Source of the DNA: Rhodospirillales bacterium
GTDB taxonomy: Bacteria > Pseudomonadota > Alphaproteobacteria > Acetobacterales > Acetobacteraceae
DNA length: 6,059 nt
Reading direction: 5' to 3'
Assembly: GCA_025350425.1 (NCBI GenBank)
Contig: JANXXW010000194.1
Span: 1-6,059, forward strand
This document shows positions 1 to 5,777 of this stretch, piece by piece. A model generated the notes under the pieces. The model saw only the letters and a list, made by a program, of their open reading frames with translations. It had not been told where the DNA came from and did not search any database. The position numbers and the translations under genes are program-made. Numbering within the stretch: the first letter of the stretch is position 1; every line of letters starts with the position of its first letter.

Positions 1-865
1 CGGCCGCGTTGGTGAGGCCCTTGGCCATGGTCAGCATATCCGGCGTCACACCCAGCGCTTCTGACCCGAAATTCTCACCGAGGCGCCCGAAACCCGTGAT
101 CACCTCGTCGAATATGAGCAGGATGCCGTGCTTATCGCAGGCCGCCCGCAGCCGGCGCAGGTAGTCGACCGGAGGCACCAATACTCCCGTGGAACCAGCG
201 AGCGGCTCCACGATCACCGCCGCGATCGTGTCGCCGTGTAGTGCCACAAGCCCGTCCAGCGCATCCGCAAGCCCGGCGCCATGGGCCGGAAGCCCGCGCG
301 AGAAGGCGTTGACGCCGGGGTTATGGGTATGCGGCAGATGATCCACGTAAGGCAGCAATGCCCCGAACTGCTTGCGGTTAGAGCCGATGCCACCGACCGA
401 CATGCCGCCGAAGCCGACCCCGTGATAGCCGCGTTCCCGCCCGATCAGCCGCACTCGGTGCGCTTGGCCCCTCGCCCGATGATACGCGAGCGCGATCTTG
501 AGGGCGGTGTCCGCCGCTTCGGAGCCGGAGTTGGTGAAAAAGATACGGTCAAGCTTATCTGGCGTGATCTCCGCCACCTTGGCGGCAGCCTGGAATGCCA
601 GCGGATGGCCCATATTGAAGGTCGGCGCGAAATCCATGGTCGCGGCCTGGCGCTGGATAGCCTCGGTGATCTCGCGCCGCCCATGCCCCGCGTTGCAGCA
701 CCATAACCCGGCGGTGCCGTCCAACACCTCTCTGTTATCATTCGTATAATAGTACATTCCCTCGGCGCGGGCCAGCATGCGCGGCTCTGCCTTGAAGGCG
801 CGGTTGGCGCTGTAAGGCATCCAGAACGCGTCGAGATTGTTCGGACGCAGACTCATTTCGTTCAT
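1..865 (-). CDS. Omega-amino acid:pyruvate aminotransferase, class III PLP-dependent (3' end cut by window edge)
   Basis: This gene encodes a fold-type I, class III aminotransferase of the beta-alanine/omega-amino acid:pyruvate group, a cytoplasmic PLP enzyme that moves an amino group from an omega-amino acid or amine to pyruvate. 288 codons are visible; the family is usually about 440-450 residues, so roughly the last third lies off the left edge. Motifs seen: FWMPYSANRAFK (residues 14-25, typical of this subgroup), TNSGSEA (111-117, PLP phosphate binding), the aromatic pair Y148-H149, FDEVITGFGR (252-261) with D253 for the pyridine nitrogen, and TMAKGLTN with Schiff-base lysine K282. The D-to-K distance of 29 equals that of the Pseudomonas enzyme as I recall it. 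The ATG at 865 is chosen because GAGGA (875-871) lies 5 nt upstream; the in-frame ATG at 877 has no such site. The gene is divergent from the GST gene. Substrate specificity cannot be assigned because the C-terminal carboxylate-binding arginine is missing from view. Confidence 0.93.
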   Translation of the reverse strand, partial: MNEMSLRPNNLDAFWMPYSANRAFKAEPRMLARAEGMYYYTNDNREVLDGTAGLWCCNAGHGRREITEAIQRQAATMDFAPTFNMGHPLAFQAAAKVAEITPDKLDRIFFTNSGSEAADTALKIALAYHRARGQAHRVRLIGRERGYHGVGFGGMSVGGIGSNRKQFGALLPYVDHLPHTHNPGVNAFSRGLPAHGAGLADALDGLVALHGDTIAAVIVEPLAGSTGVLVPPVDYLRRLRAACDKHGILLIFDEVITGFGRLGENFGSEALGVTPDMLTMAKGLTNAA

Positions 866-870
866 GCCGA

Positions 871-875
871 TCCTC
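871..875 (-). promoter_or_regulatory. Ribosome binding site of the aminotransferase gene
   Basis: GAGGA on the minus strand lies 5 nt before the ATG at 865. It overlaps the upstream in-frame ATG at 877, which has no purine-rich site of its own, so this site decides the start. Confidence 0.6.
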
Positions 876-914
876 ATGTCATCGCAGCTACGCGAAAGTC
901 GCGCTTTGCCGGAT

Positions 915-928
915 CACGCGCAAGCGTG
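915..928. repeat. Short perfect inverted repeat with GCAA loop between divergent genes
   Basis: CACGC-GCAA-GCGTG forms a 5-bp perfect stem closed by a GNRA-type tetraloop. It lies in the 93-bp region between the divergent aminotransferase and GST genes, about 30 nt before the GST start. It has no U-tract and is not a terminator. It could be a small leader hairpin or an operator half, but chance is a fair explanation at this length. I could not pick convincing sigma-70 promoter boxes for either gene in this region. Confidence 0.25.
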
Positions 929-945
929 GCAACCTGGGCAGCCGC

Positions 946-950
946 AAGGA
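946..950 (+). promoter_or_regulatory. Ribosome binding site of the GST-like gene
   Basis: AAGGA ends 8 nt before the ATG at 959. It favours that ATG over the in-frame GTG at 926, which would add eleven residues not expected in the family. Confidence 0.6.
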
Positions 951-958
951 ATTTACCC

Positions 959-1606
959 ATGACCGACGGCCGGCTGATCATCGGAACTCGCCGCTACTCC
1001 TCGTGGTCGTTGCGTGGCTGGCTACCCGTTCGGTTGGCCAAGCTCGACGTAGAGGAAGTCGTCATCCCGCTCGCGGGTGGCGGCACCTCGGCCATCAAGG
1101 GGCGTACCCCATCGGATCTCGTGCCCTATCTCGAGCATCGTGGCGCGCGCGTCTGGGAATCGCTTGCTATCTGTGAGTACTGCGCTGAGCAGGCCCCAGG
1201 TCTCTGGCCCGAGGACCGCGCTGCCCGCGCCCATGCGCGTTCGATCGCCGCCGAGATGCATGCGGGGTTCCGCGACCTTCGAAGCACCATGCCGATGAAC
1301 CTTGGCAGGAATGCATCTGTGGCCGTCACAACCGGGTGTCGCGCCGACATAGATCGCATCGAGGCAATTTTGCGCGAGGCTCGCGCGGCCCATGGCGGGC
1401 CGTTCCTGTTTGGCTCCATCTTCGGCAATGCCGACGCGATGTACGCACCCGTCGTCGCCCGCCTTCTCAGCTATCAACCGGATCTCGGCGCCGACGCGCT
1501 GGCGTACTGTAATTCCGTACGTGCTCATCCGCTGGTAGCGGCTTGGTACGAGGCCGCCGCAGCCGAGCCGAAGGAATGGCTCTTGACGAAGTACGAGGGT
1601 ATCTAG
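959..1606 (+). CDS. Glutathione S-transferase family protein
   Basis: 215-residue cytoplasmic protein with the two-domain GST layout. The N-terminal thioredoxin-like domain (about 5-80) starts IIGTRRYSSWSLRGWL. The YSSWSLR segment (13-19) is the hallmark of a bacterial GST subgroup and holds the candidate catalytic serines. P56 in LVPYL is the cis-proline position, and E67-S68 in VWESLAICEY are the usual gamma-glutamyl contacts of bound glutathione. The all-helical C-terminal domain (about 90-215) carries SAEMH-like AAEMHAGF (97-104), RSTMPMN (108-114) and the folding-core segment FLFGSIFGNADAMYAPV (149-165). The normal SGKVPVL motif is changed to SDLVPYL, so glutathione binding may differ. 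The start at 959 follows the AAGGA site. The SDR gene begins 28 bp after its stop, so the two are probably co-transcribed. Substrate unknown; it could act as a transferase, peroxidase or isomerase. Confidence 0.9.
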   Translation: MTDGRLIIGTRRYSSWSLRGWLPVRLAKLDVEEVVIPLAGGGTSAIKGRTPSDLVPYLEHRGARVWESLAICEYCAEQAPGLWPEDRAARAHARSIAAEMHAGFRDLRSTMPMNLGRNASVAVTTGCRADIDRIEAILREARAAHGGPFLFGSIFGNADAMYAPVVARLLSYQPDLGADALAYCNSVRAHPLVAAWYEAAAAEPKEWLLTKYEGI

Positions 1607-1620
1607 ATCGATATGAAATT

Positions 1621-1626
1621 GGGGGA
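1621..1626 (+). promoter_or_regulatory. Ribosome binding site of the SDR gene
   Basis: GGGGGA lies 8 nt before the ATG at 1635, inside the 28-bp GST-SDR gap. No terminator fits in this gap, which supports one transcript for both genes. Confidence 0.6.
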
Positions 1627-1634
1627 ATGATCAT

Positions 1635-2384
1635 ATGAACACCGGAAAGACGGCACTCGTAACCGGCGCGGGCAGCGGCGTTGGACGCTCGGCCGCCCTG
1701 GCCCTTCTGCGCGATGGCTGGTCGGTCGTCCTGGCGGGACGTCGTCAGGAGATGCTCGAGGAAACTGCCTCCCTGGGCGACGCCAACCACGCCACCTGCG
1801 TGGCGACGGACGTTTCCGATCCGGCCTCGGTCGCCTCCCTGTTCGACGCGATCCAGCAGAAGCACCCCCGGCTCGATGTGCTGTTCAACAATGCCGGCGG
1901 TAACGTGCCGAGTACTAATTTCGGCGACATGACGTGGGAACAATGGCGCGGCGTCGTCGCCGTCAATCTCGACGGCATGTTCCTGGTCGCCAACGGCGCC
2001 TTCCGCATGATGCGCGCTCAAGCCCCCATGGGAGGCCGCATCATCAACAACGGCTCTATTTCGGCGCACGCACCACGCCCAGGCTCGGCCGCCTACACCG
2101 CCACCAAGCACGCCATCACCGGCCTGACCAAGTCCATCGCCCTCGATGGTCGTCGTTTCGAGATCGCCTGTGGCCAGATCGACATCGGCAATGCGGCCAC
2201 GCCCATGACCAAGCGCATGGCCGGCGGCGTTCCCCAGGCCGACGGCACCCTGGTGCCTGAGCCAACCATGGACGTGGACAATGTCGGCCGCATGGTCGCA
2301 TTCATGGCCGGGCTGGAGCCGGACGCCAACGTGCAGTTCGTCACCGTGATGGCGACCAAGATGCCGTTCGTCGGACGAGGGTGA
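1635..2384 (+). CDS. Short-chain dehydrogenase/reductase (classical SDR) family oxidoreductase
   Basis: 249-residue Rossmann-fold oxidoreductase, the standard length for classical SDRs, acting in the cytoplasm as an NAD(P)-dependent alcohol/carbonyl oxidoreductase. All key elements are present: TGAGSGVG (10-17, cofactor loop), D59 in ATDVSD (adenine contact), NNAG (85-88), N111 (catalytic tetrad Asn), S141 in NNGSIS, and Y154-x3-K158 in YTATK. The Ser-Tyr spacing is the usual 13. The end of beta-2 reads LAGRR (34-37) with no acidic residue, which in this family usually means NADP(H) preference (inference). The C-terminal stretch QFVTVMATKMPFVGRG resembles a widespread proteobacterial SDR subgroup of unknown substrate. 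It is co-directional with the upstream GST gene at 28 bp. Its stop is 9 bp from the stop of the convergent pheC-like gene. The substrate cannot be named from sequence. Confidence 0.93.
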   Translation: MNTGKTALVTGAGSGVGRSAALALLRDGWSVVLAGRRQEMLEETASLGDANHATCVATDVSDPASVASLFDAIQQKHPRLDVLFNNAGGNVPSTNFGDMTWEQWRGVVAVNLDGMFLVANGAFRMMRAQAPMGGRIINNGSISAHAPRPGSAAYTATKHAITGLTKSIALDGRRFEIACGQIDIGNAATPMTKRMAGGVPQADGTLVPEPTMDVDNVGRMVAFMAGLEPDANVQFVTVMATKMPFVGRG

Positions 2385-2393
2385 GTTCGGCCT

Positions 2394-3170
2394 TCAGGGT
2401 TCCTTCAACGCCGCATCCAGCGTCCGCTGCCATGCGCCGGATTTGATTTCCTGCCCCAGCCATCCATCCACGTCGCGCACGAGGTCAGGATCGTTTTGGA
2501 GCCAGAATGCCTTCTCCAGCCGCGTGAAAGGGGCCGAGACGCGCGTCGCGCATAATTCGGGATGGAGAAAGGCCTGATGGTCCACCTCGATACCGTCGGT
2601 GACCATCACGTCCTCCCGTCCCGCCACGATCTCATCAAATACAGTCGCGTTGTCGGGATGCACGACCAACGTCGCGTGCGGAAAGCTCTTGTGCGCAAAG
2701 TCCTCGTTCGAAGCGCCTGGATTGACCACCACGCGAACATCCGGCAAGTCGATCGCGTCGATACTGACGAAGCGGTCCCGGTCGGCGCATCGGGCGATGG
2801 GCCGCTTGCCATCCACATAAGTCGTGATGCTGAATGGGGCGATGGCTGCGCGTGGGGGCAGGTTAGTCACGCCTCCCACCGCGATGTCGAATTTTCCAGC
2901 TGCAAAATCCTGGTTCAACCGGCTCCATACGGTGGGTACGAAAGAGGCTTCCACACCTAGATGTGCCGCATAGCGGCGTGCCATATCGATATCGGCACCG
3001 ACATAGCTTCCATCTGGATTGCGGAAACTGAACGGTTTGTAATCACCGGTCGTGCCGACGCGCAGGATCCCGCGCGCTCGCACGCCATCCATAACCTCGC
3101 CAGCGCAGGCCGCGCCGACCAATCCAGCCGTTAAAGCGGCCACCAGCCATACCTTCGCCGCGATGCCCAA
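2394..3170 (-). CDS. pheC: Periplasmic cyclohexadienyl/arogenate dehydratase, PheC-type (solute-binding-protein fold)
   Basis: 258-residue exported protein of the type 2 periplasmic binding fold. It matches PheC, which dehydrates and decarboxylates arogenate or prephenate to phenylalanine or phenylpyruvate in the periplasm. Residues 1-23 form a signal peptide (K6, hydrophobic core, cleavage probably after ACA-23). Conserved PheC blocks seen: LRVGTTGDYKPFSFR (36-50), GKFDIAVGGV (92-101), VVNPGASNEDFA (148-159), HPDNATVFDEIV (171-182), VMVTDGIE (188-195) and HPELCA (203-208). E195 aligns with the glutamate I recall as the catalytic acid of Pseudomonas CDT (E173 mature), which argues for an enzyme rather than an amino-acid ABC receptor. 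C128 and C207 may form a disulfide. The start is TTG at 3170, with GGGGGA 6 nt upstream; no ATG in this frame gives a complete signal peptide. The response-regulator stop is 60 bp upstream on the same strand, so an operon is likely. A plain solute-binding receptor remains the alternative. Confidence 0.85.
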   Translation of the reverse strand: MGIAAKVWLVAALTAGLVGAACAGEVMDGVRARGILRVGTTGDYKPFSFRNPDGSYVGADIDMARRYAAHLGVEASFVPTVWSRLNQDFAAGKFDIAVGGVTNLPPRAAIAPFSITTYVDGKRPIARCADRDRFVSIDAIDLPDVRVVVNPGASNEDFAHKSFPHATLVVHPDNATVFDEIVAGREDVMVTDGIEVDHQAFLHPELCATRVSAPFTRLEKAFWLQNDPDLVRDVDGWLGQEIKSGAWQRTLDAALKEP

Positions 3171-3176
3171 TCCCGT

Positions 3177-3182
3177 TCCCCC
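3177..3182 (-). promoter_or_regulatory. Ribosome binding site that fixes the TTG start of the pheC-like gene
   Basis: GGGGGA on the minus strand ends 6 nt before the TTG at 3170. Starting later, for example at the GTG of codon 10, would destroy the charged n-region of the signal peptide. Confidence 0.55.
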
Positions 3183-3230
3183 GCGTTTGCGACCAGGATG
3201 CCTCAGTTTTCGCCGTCAGGACAACCGGCC

Positions 3231-3575
3231 TCAGCCGAGTTGCGCGCGCACTGCGGATCGCAACTCGTGCATGTGGAACGGTTTCTTCAAAAACCGTTCG
3301 GTCACGTACTGTGGTAGGAAATACCCGGAGATCAGCAGAAGCTTCACATGGTCCGCCCGTTCGCGAATCCGCTCTGCCAGCTCAAGACCAGACATCCCAG
3401 GCATGCGGACGTCGGTGATGATCATATCCGGCACTTGGTCATGATCCAGGCAGATCAATGCCTCCTCGCCACTGCCAGCGCGGATTACGCGATAACCGAA
3501 TTCCTCGAGCGTTTCCGCCAGGATCTCTCGTACGTCGTCATCATCGTCAACAATCATAATTGTCTGCGTCAGCAA
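3231..3575 (-). CDS. Single-domain (CheY-like) response regulator receiver protein
   Basis: About 114 residues forming one receiver domain with no output domain. With the start at 3575, beta-1 and the acidic pocket are TIMIVDDDDD (5-14), the phospho-acceptor is D55 in MIITDVRMPG, the switch Ser is S83 in LLISGY, and the conserved Lys is K98 in LKKPF. All residues needed for phosphorylation are present, so it should accept phosphate from a histidine kinase or phosphotransfer protein and signal by protein contact. The FATGUY signature of stress-type single-domain regulators is absent. Start choice is uncertain. An in-frame TAA and only TTG or CTG codons lie upstream. TTG 3575 keeps beta-1 whole, whereas ATG 3557 would cut it and TTG 3620 adds 15 atypical residues. 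No kinase gene is in view. It precedes the pheC-like gene by 60 bp on the same strand, suggesting co-transcription. Confidence 0.88.
   Translation of the reverse strand: MLTQTIMIVDDDDDVREILAETLEEFGYRVIRAGSGEEALICLDHDQVPDMIITDVRMPGMSGLELAERIRERADHVKLLLISGYFLPQYVTERFLKKPFHMHELRSAVRAQLG
3276..3299. repeat. Perfect 9-bp inverted repeat inside the 3' end of the response regulator gene
   Basis: GAACGGTTT (3276-3284) and AAACCGTTC (3291-3299) are exact reverse complements separated by 6 bp. They lie in the codons for the RFLKKPF segment of the receiver, about 45 bp before its stop and about 106 bp before the pheC-like start. In minus-strand RNA this would fold as a hairpin without a U-tract. It may be incidental to the coding sequence, or an operator or intercistronic structure affecting the downstream gene. 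Confidence 0.5.
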
Positions 3576-3633
3576 GGAGCATTCCAGCGTGGTTCCACCG
3601 GCTTTCTGATATCGCAACAACCACAGCGTGGCG

Positions 3634-3659
3634 AGTGTACGGTCTTACACAATCGTCAA
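3634..3659 (-). promoter_or_regulatory. Weak candidate promoter/operator for the response regulator operon
   Basis: On the minus strand TTGACG (3659-3654) resembles a -35 box and TACACT (3639-3634) a -10 box, but the 14-bp spacer is shorter than the usual 16-18. The inverted repeat GTGTA-N6-TACAC (3635-3650) overlaps the -10 and spacer, as an operator would. Transcription from here would give a leader of about 50 nt to the TTG at 3575 and would make a start at 3620 unlikely. The call is tentative because of the spacing. Confidence 0.3.
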
Positions 3660-3690
3660 TATCACGAATTGTTGCCCAGGCGGCGCAGTC

Positions 3691-3715
3691 GGAACCAACG
3701 CTTCGGTCTAACGTT
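3691..3715 (+). promoter_or_regulatory. EcfG-type general stress sigma factor promoter of the AsmA-DedA unit
   Basis: GGAAC (3691-3695), a 16-bp spacer and CGTT (3712-3715) exactly match the GGAAC-N16/17-CGTT consensus of alphaproteobacterial EcfG/SigT promoters. It is followed by a T and preceded by no competing gene on this strand. Its position gives a leader of roughly 55 nt to the ATG at 3779. It predicts induction of the downstream pair by the PhyR-NepR-EcfG cascade. The match is seen; use in the cell is inferred. The sigma factor genes are not in the window. Confidence 0.7.
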
Positions 3716-3763
3716 TACTTGACGTTGGCCACGAGATATGTCGTCGCGGGGAGGCCGTAACCC

Positions 3764-3769
3764 GGAAAG
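3764..3769 (+). promoter_or_regulatory. Ribosome binding site deciding the AsmA-like start
   Basis: GGAAAG lies 9 nt before the ATG at 3779. The in-frame TTG at 3773 would be only 3 nt away and the ATG at 3785 15 nt away, so the middle start is preferred. Confidence 0.5.
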
Positions 3770-3773
3770 TCTT

Positions 3774-3785
3774 TGGCCATGGCCA
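3774..3785. repeat. 12-bp perfect palindrome covering the AsmA-like start codon
   Basis: TGGCCATGGCCA is its own reverse complement and contains the preferred ATG (3779). It results from a GCCATG repeat that also supplies the second ATG at 3785. Lacking a loop, it cannot fold as a simple hairpin, but it could be a protein-binding site or just a by-product of the repeated Ala-Met codons. Confidence 0.4.
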
Positions 3786-5770
3786 TGCCGCGTAAGCGCA
3801 TCATCGTCCCCAGCATAGTCGTTGTCGCTGTGTTGCTTGTCGGTATTTTATGGAACTGGGATTGGTTCATCCCGCTGGCGCAAAACCAAGTCTCGGCCGC
3901 CATCGGCCTTCCTGTGAAGATCGCTCATCTTCACGTCCAGCTTGCCCGCCGCCTGGTCATCGAAGCCGACGGAGTAACGATCGAGAATCCACCCGATTTT
4001 CAGGGCGGTCCGCCCCTCGCCAGCATCGACAAGCTGCGAGTTCAGTTGGATGCTGGCGCATACGTGCGTGACCGCAGCATCGTAGTACCCTGGATCGAGA
4101 TCGATCATCCCGTGATCGATGCGCGCGCCACTTCGGAAGGCCAGAATAATTATAGTTTAAAGCTGGCAGGTTCCGGGGATGAAAATCCTGCTAAATCAAA
4201 GCTAGGTCCGCAAATAGGCGATCTCCGAATCACGGATGGCCATGCCCATGTTCTGATACCGAAGCTGCGAACCGACTTCCAAACCGATATCTCGACGCGA
4301 GCCGCGGACGCCGACCATCCGAGCCAAGTCTTGATCGACGCCAAGGGAACCTATGCAAATCAGCCCATCACCGGCCAATTCGTCGGCGGCGCTCTACTTT
4401 CATTGCGTGACAAGACAAATCCCTACCCAGTGAGCCTCCAACTGGCCAATGGCCCCACCAAAGTTTCCCTTTTAGGCACTGTCGAAAACCCGCTGACATT
4501 CGCCGGCGCCAATCTTAGGCTCGATTTAGCTGGACCTGATCTAGGACTGCTTTTCCCGTTGACCGGCATCGCGATCCCAGAGACGCCCGCCTATTCCATC
4601 GCTGGACAGCTCGATTACAGCAATCGTAAAATTCTTTTTACCAAAATCGCCGGTAAGGTGGGATCGTCAGATTTTGAAGGCGATATCGAAGTCGATCCCG
4701 ACAGCGACCGGCAGAAAGTCATCGCTAACCTGTCCTCGCACTTTATCGACCTCGCCGATCTCGGCGGCTTTATCGGGTCCACCCCCGGTCGCAAATCCAC
4801 GCCAAACCAGTCCGTTGGCCAAAGGCAGGAACTCGCTCGGGCCGAGGCGAGTTCACGTGTGATACCGGATATGCCCATCAACCTGCCGAAGTTGCGGGCG
4901 ACCGATATCGAACTGCGGTATAAGGGCGCAAAAATTCAAGGACGCTCCATCCCGTTCGACAGTCTACTCGTCAACCTGACTATCCAGGACGGTAAGCTTT
5001 CGCTGCATCCCCTGACACTTACGGTCGGCAAAGGCTCAATTTCCGGCAATGTAGCGCTCGACAGCAAGCAGGACGTGGTTCACACGCGCGCAGACATCGA
5101 TTTCAAGCAAGTTGATCTAAGCCGCCTGATGTCCGCCACCCACACGTTCGGTGGCGCTGGCGCCATTGGAGGCAAGGCTATAATCGACGGCAACGGCAAC
5201 TCGCTGGCCGCGCTGCTCGGCCATGGGAATGGCGAACTTAAATTATTCATGAACCAAGGTGGCAATATCAGCGCACTCCTGGTCGATCTGTCCGGCCTGG
5301 AAATCGGCAATGCGTTGTTGTCGGCGTTGGGTATTCCAACCAAGGCGGAAGTGCGCTGTCTGGTAATGGATTTCGTGCTCGAGCATGGGAAACTCGACAC
5401 GCGAGTGCTGTTGCTGGATACCACAGAGGCTAACGTCACTGGCACTGGGGACGTCGACCTTACAAATGAGACGATTAAATATCGGCTTCGTACCGAGGCA
5501 AAGCATTTTAGCATTGGGTCGCTCCCTACCGATATCCTGGTGGACGGCAGGTTGAAACGTCCCAGCATCGGGCCGGACCCCGTCGAGCTAGGTGCCCGTG
5601 TGGGTGCGGCTGTGGGGCTGGGCATACTTTTGACACCGCTGGGCGCGTTGCTCCCGACCATTCAGCTTGGGCTTGGTGAAAATAATGTCTGCGCGCATCT
5701 GATCCGACAGGCGCAGGCTGCTCCGACCGCTAATCCAGCCGCGTTACCGTCGCGCCGGACCGCTCGATAG
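3779..5770 (+). CDS. AsmA family protein, inner-membrane-anchored, largely periplasmic
   Basis: 663-residue protein. A basic PRKR (4-7) and one hydrophobic segment (about 8-26) form an N-terminal inner-membrane anchor, with the rest in the periplasm. The body is a long run of short beta-strands typical of AsmA proteins, including GLPVKIAHLHVQ, LRITDGHAHVLIP and DIELRYKGAKIQGRSIPFDSL. A polar, strand-poor stretch at about 334-362 looks like a linker. The conserved AsmA C-terminal domain runs from about 455 (FGGAGAIGGKAIIDGNGNSL) through VRCLVMDF (525-532), LLLDTTEANVTGTGDVDL and the glycine-rich LGARVGAAVGLGILLTPLGALLP to GENNVC (C638). AsmA proteins influence outer-membrane lipid homeostasis and are proposed to form hydrophobic grooves that move phospholipids between membranes; the specific role here is inferred. 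Its probable promoter is the EcfG-type element. A DedA-type gene follows after 7 bp. AT-rich codons (TTA, ATA, AAA), for instance near 4145-4200, are more frequent than in the flanking genes. Confidence 0.9.
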   Translation: MAMPRKRIIVPSIVVVAVLLVGILWNWDWFIPLAQNQVSAAIGLPVKIAHLHVQLARRLVIEADGVTIENPPDFQGGPPLASIDKLRVQLDAGAYVRDRSIVVPWIEIDHPVIDARATSEGQNNYSLKLAGSGDENPAKSKLGPQIGDLRITDGHAHVLIPKLRTDFQTDISTRAADADHPSQVLIDAKGTYANQPITGQFVGGALLSLRDKTNPYPVSLQLANGPTKVSLLGTVENPLTFAGANLRLDLAGPDLGLLFPLTGIAIPETPAYSIAGQLDYSNRKILFTKIAGKVGSSDFEGDIEVDPDSDRQKVIANLSSHFIDLADLGGFIGSTPGRKSTPNQSVGQRQELARAEASSRVIPDMPINLPKLRATDIELRYKGAKIQGRSIPFDSLLVNLTIQDGKLSLHPLTLTVGKGSISGNVALDSKQDVVHTRADIDFKQVDLSRLMSATHTFGGAGAIGGKAIIDGNGNSLAALLGHGNGELKLFMNQGGNISALLVDLSGLEIGNALLSALGIPTKAEVRCLVMDFVLEHGKLDTRVLLLDTTEANVTGTGDVDLTNETIKYRLRTEAKHFSIGSLPTDILVDGRLKRPSIGPDPVELGARVGAAVGLGILLTPLGALLPTIQLGLGENNVCAHLIRQAQAAPTANPAALPSRRTAR

Positions 5771-5777
5771 TGGCGCT

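Noticed and set aside
281..706. 141-codon plus-strand open frame
   Set aside because: It lies wholly antisense to the well-supported aminotransferase and resembles no family; GC-rich coding DNA often leaves such open frames.
926..958. GTG extension adding 11 residues to the GST-like protein
   Set aside because: The ATG at 959 has an AAGGA site at 8 nt, and family members begin close to the RYSSWS motif.
1022..1528. 168-codon minus-strand open frame
   Set aside because: It is a mirror of the GST coding sequence with no recognisable motif.
1613..1630. Five-codon ATG mini-ORF between GST and SDR
   Set aside because: It is too short to support, without its own ribosome site, and it merely overlaps the SDR ribosome binding site.
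1467..2111. 214-codon minus-strand open frame across the GST and SDR genes
   Set aside because: It overlaps two clear genes in antisense and has low-complexity, His/Arg-rich composition without domain motifs.
3102..3170. Lipoprotein signal in the pheC-like protein (LVGAAC)
   Set aside because: The -3 position is Gly rather than Leu/Val, and ACA followed by Gly gives a normal signal peptidase I site.
3275..3298. GGAAC...CGTT at the response regulator 3' end as another EcfG promoter
   Set aside because: The spacer is 15 bp, the site is antisense to the gene with nothing to drive, and the match arises from the inverted repeat itself.
3231..3575. Membership in the FATGUY single-domain regulators of the general stress response
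   Set aside because: After the conserved lysine the sequence reads KPFHMHEL, not the PFxFATGY-type motif, despite the nearby EcfG promoter.
3719..3740. TTGACG as a sigma-70 -35 box for the AsmA-like gene
   Set aside because: No -10-like hexamer lies 16-18 bp downstream; the only AT-rich stretch (GATATG) is about 11 bp away. The EcfG match fits better.
5080..5661. 193-codon minus-strand open frame, Ser/Pro/Arg-rich
   Set aside because: It is antisense to the conserved AsmA C-terminal domain; its composition reflects the complementary codons.
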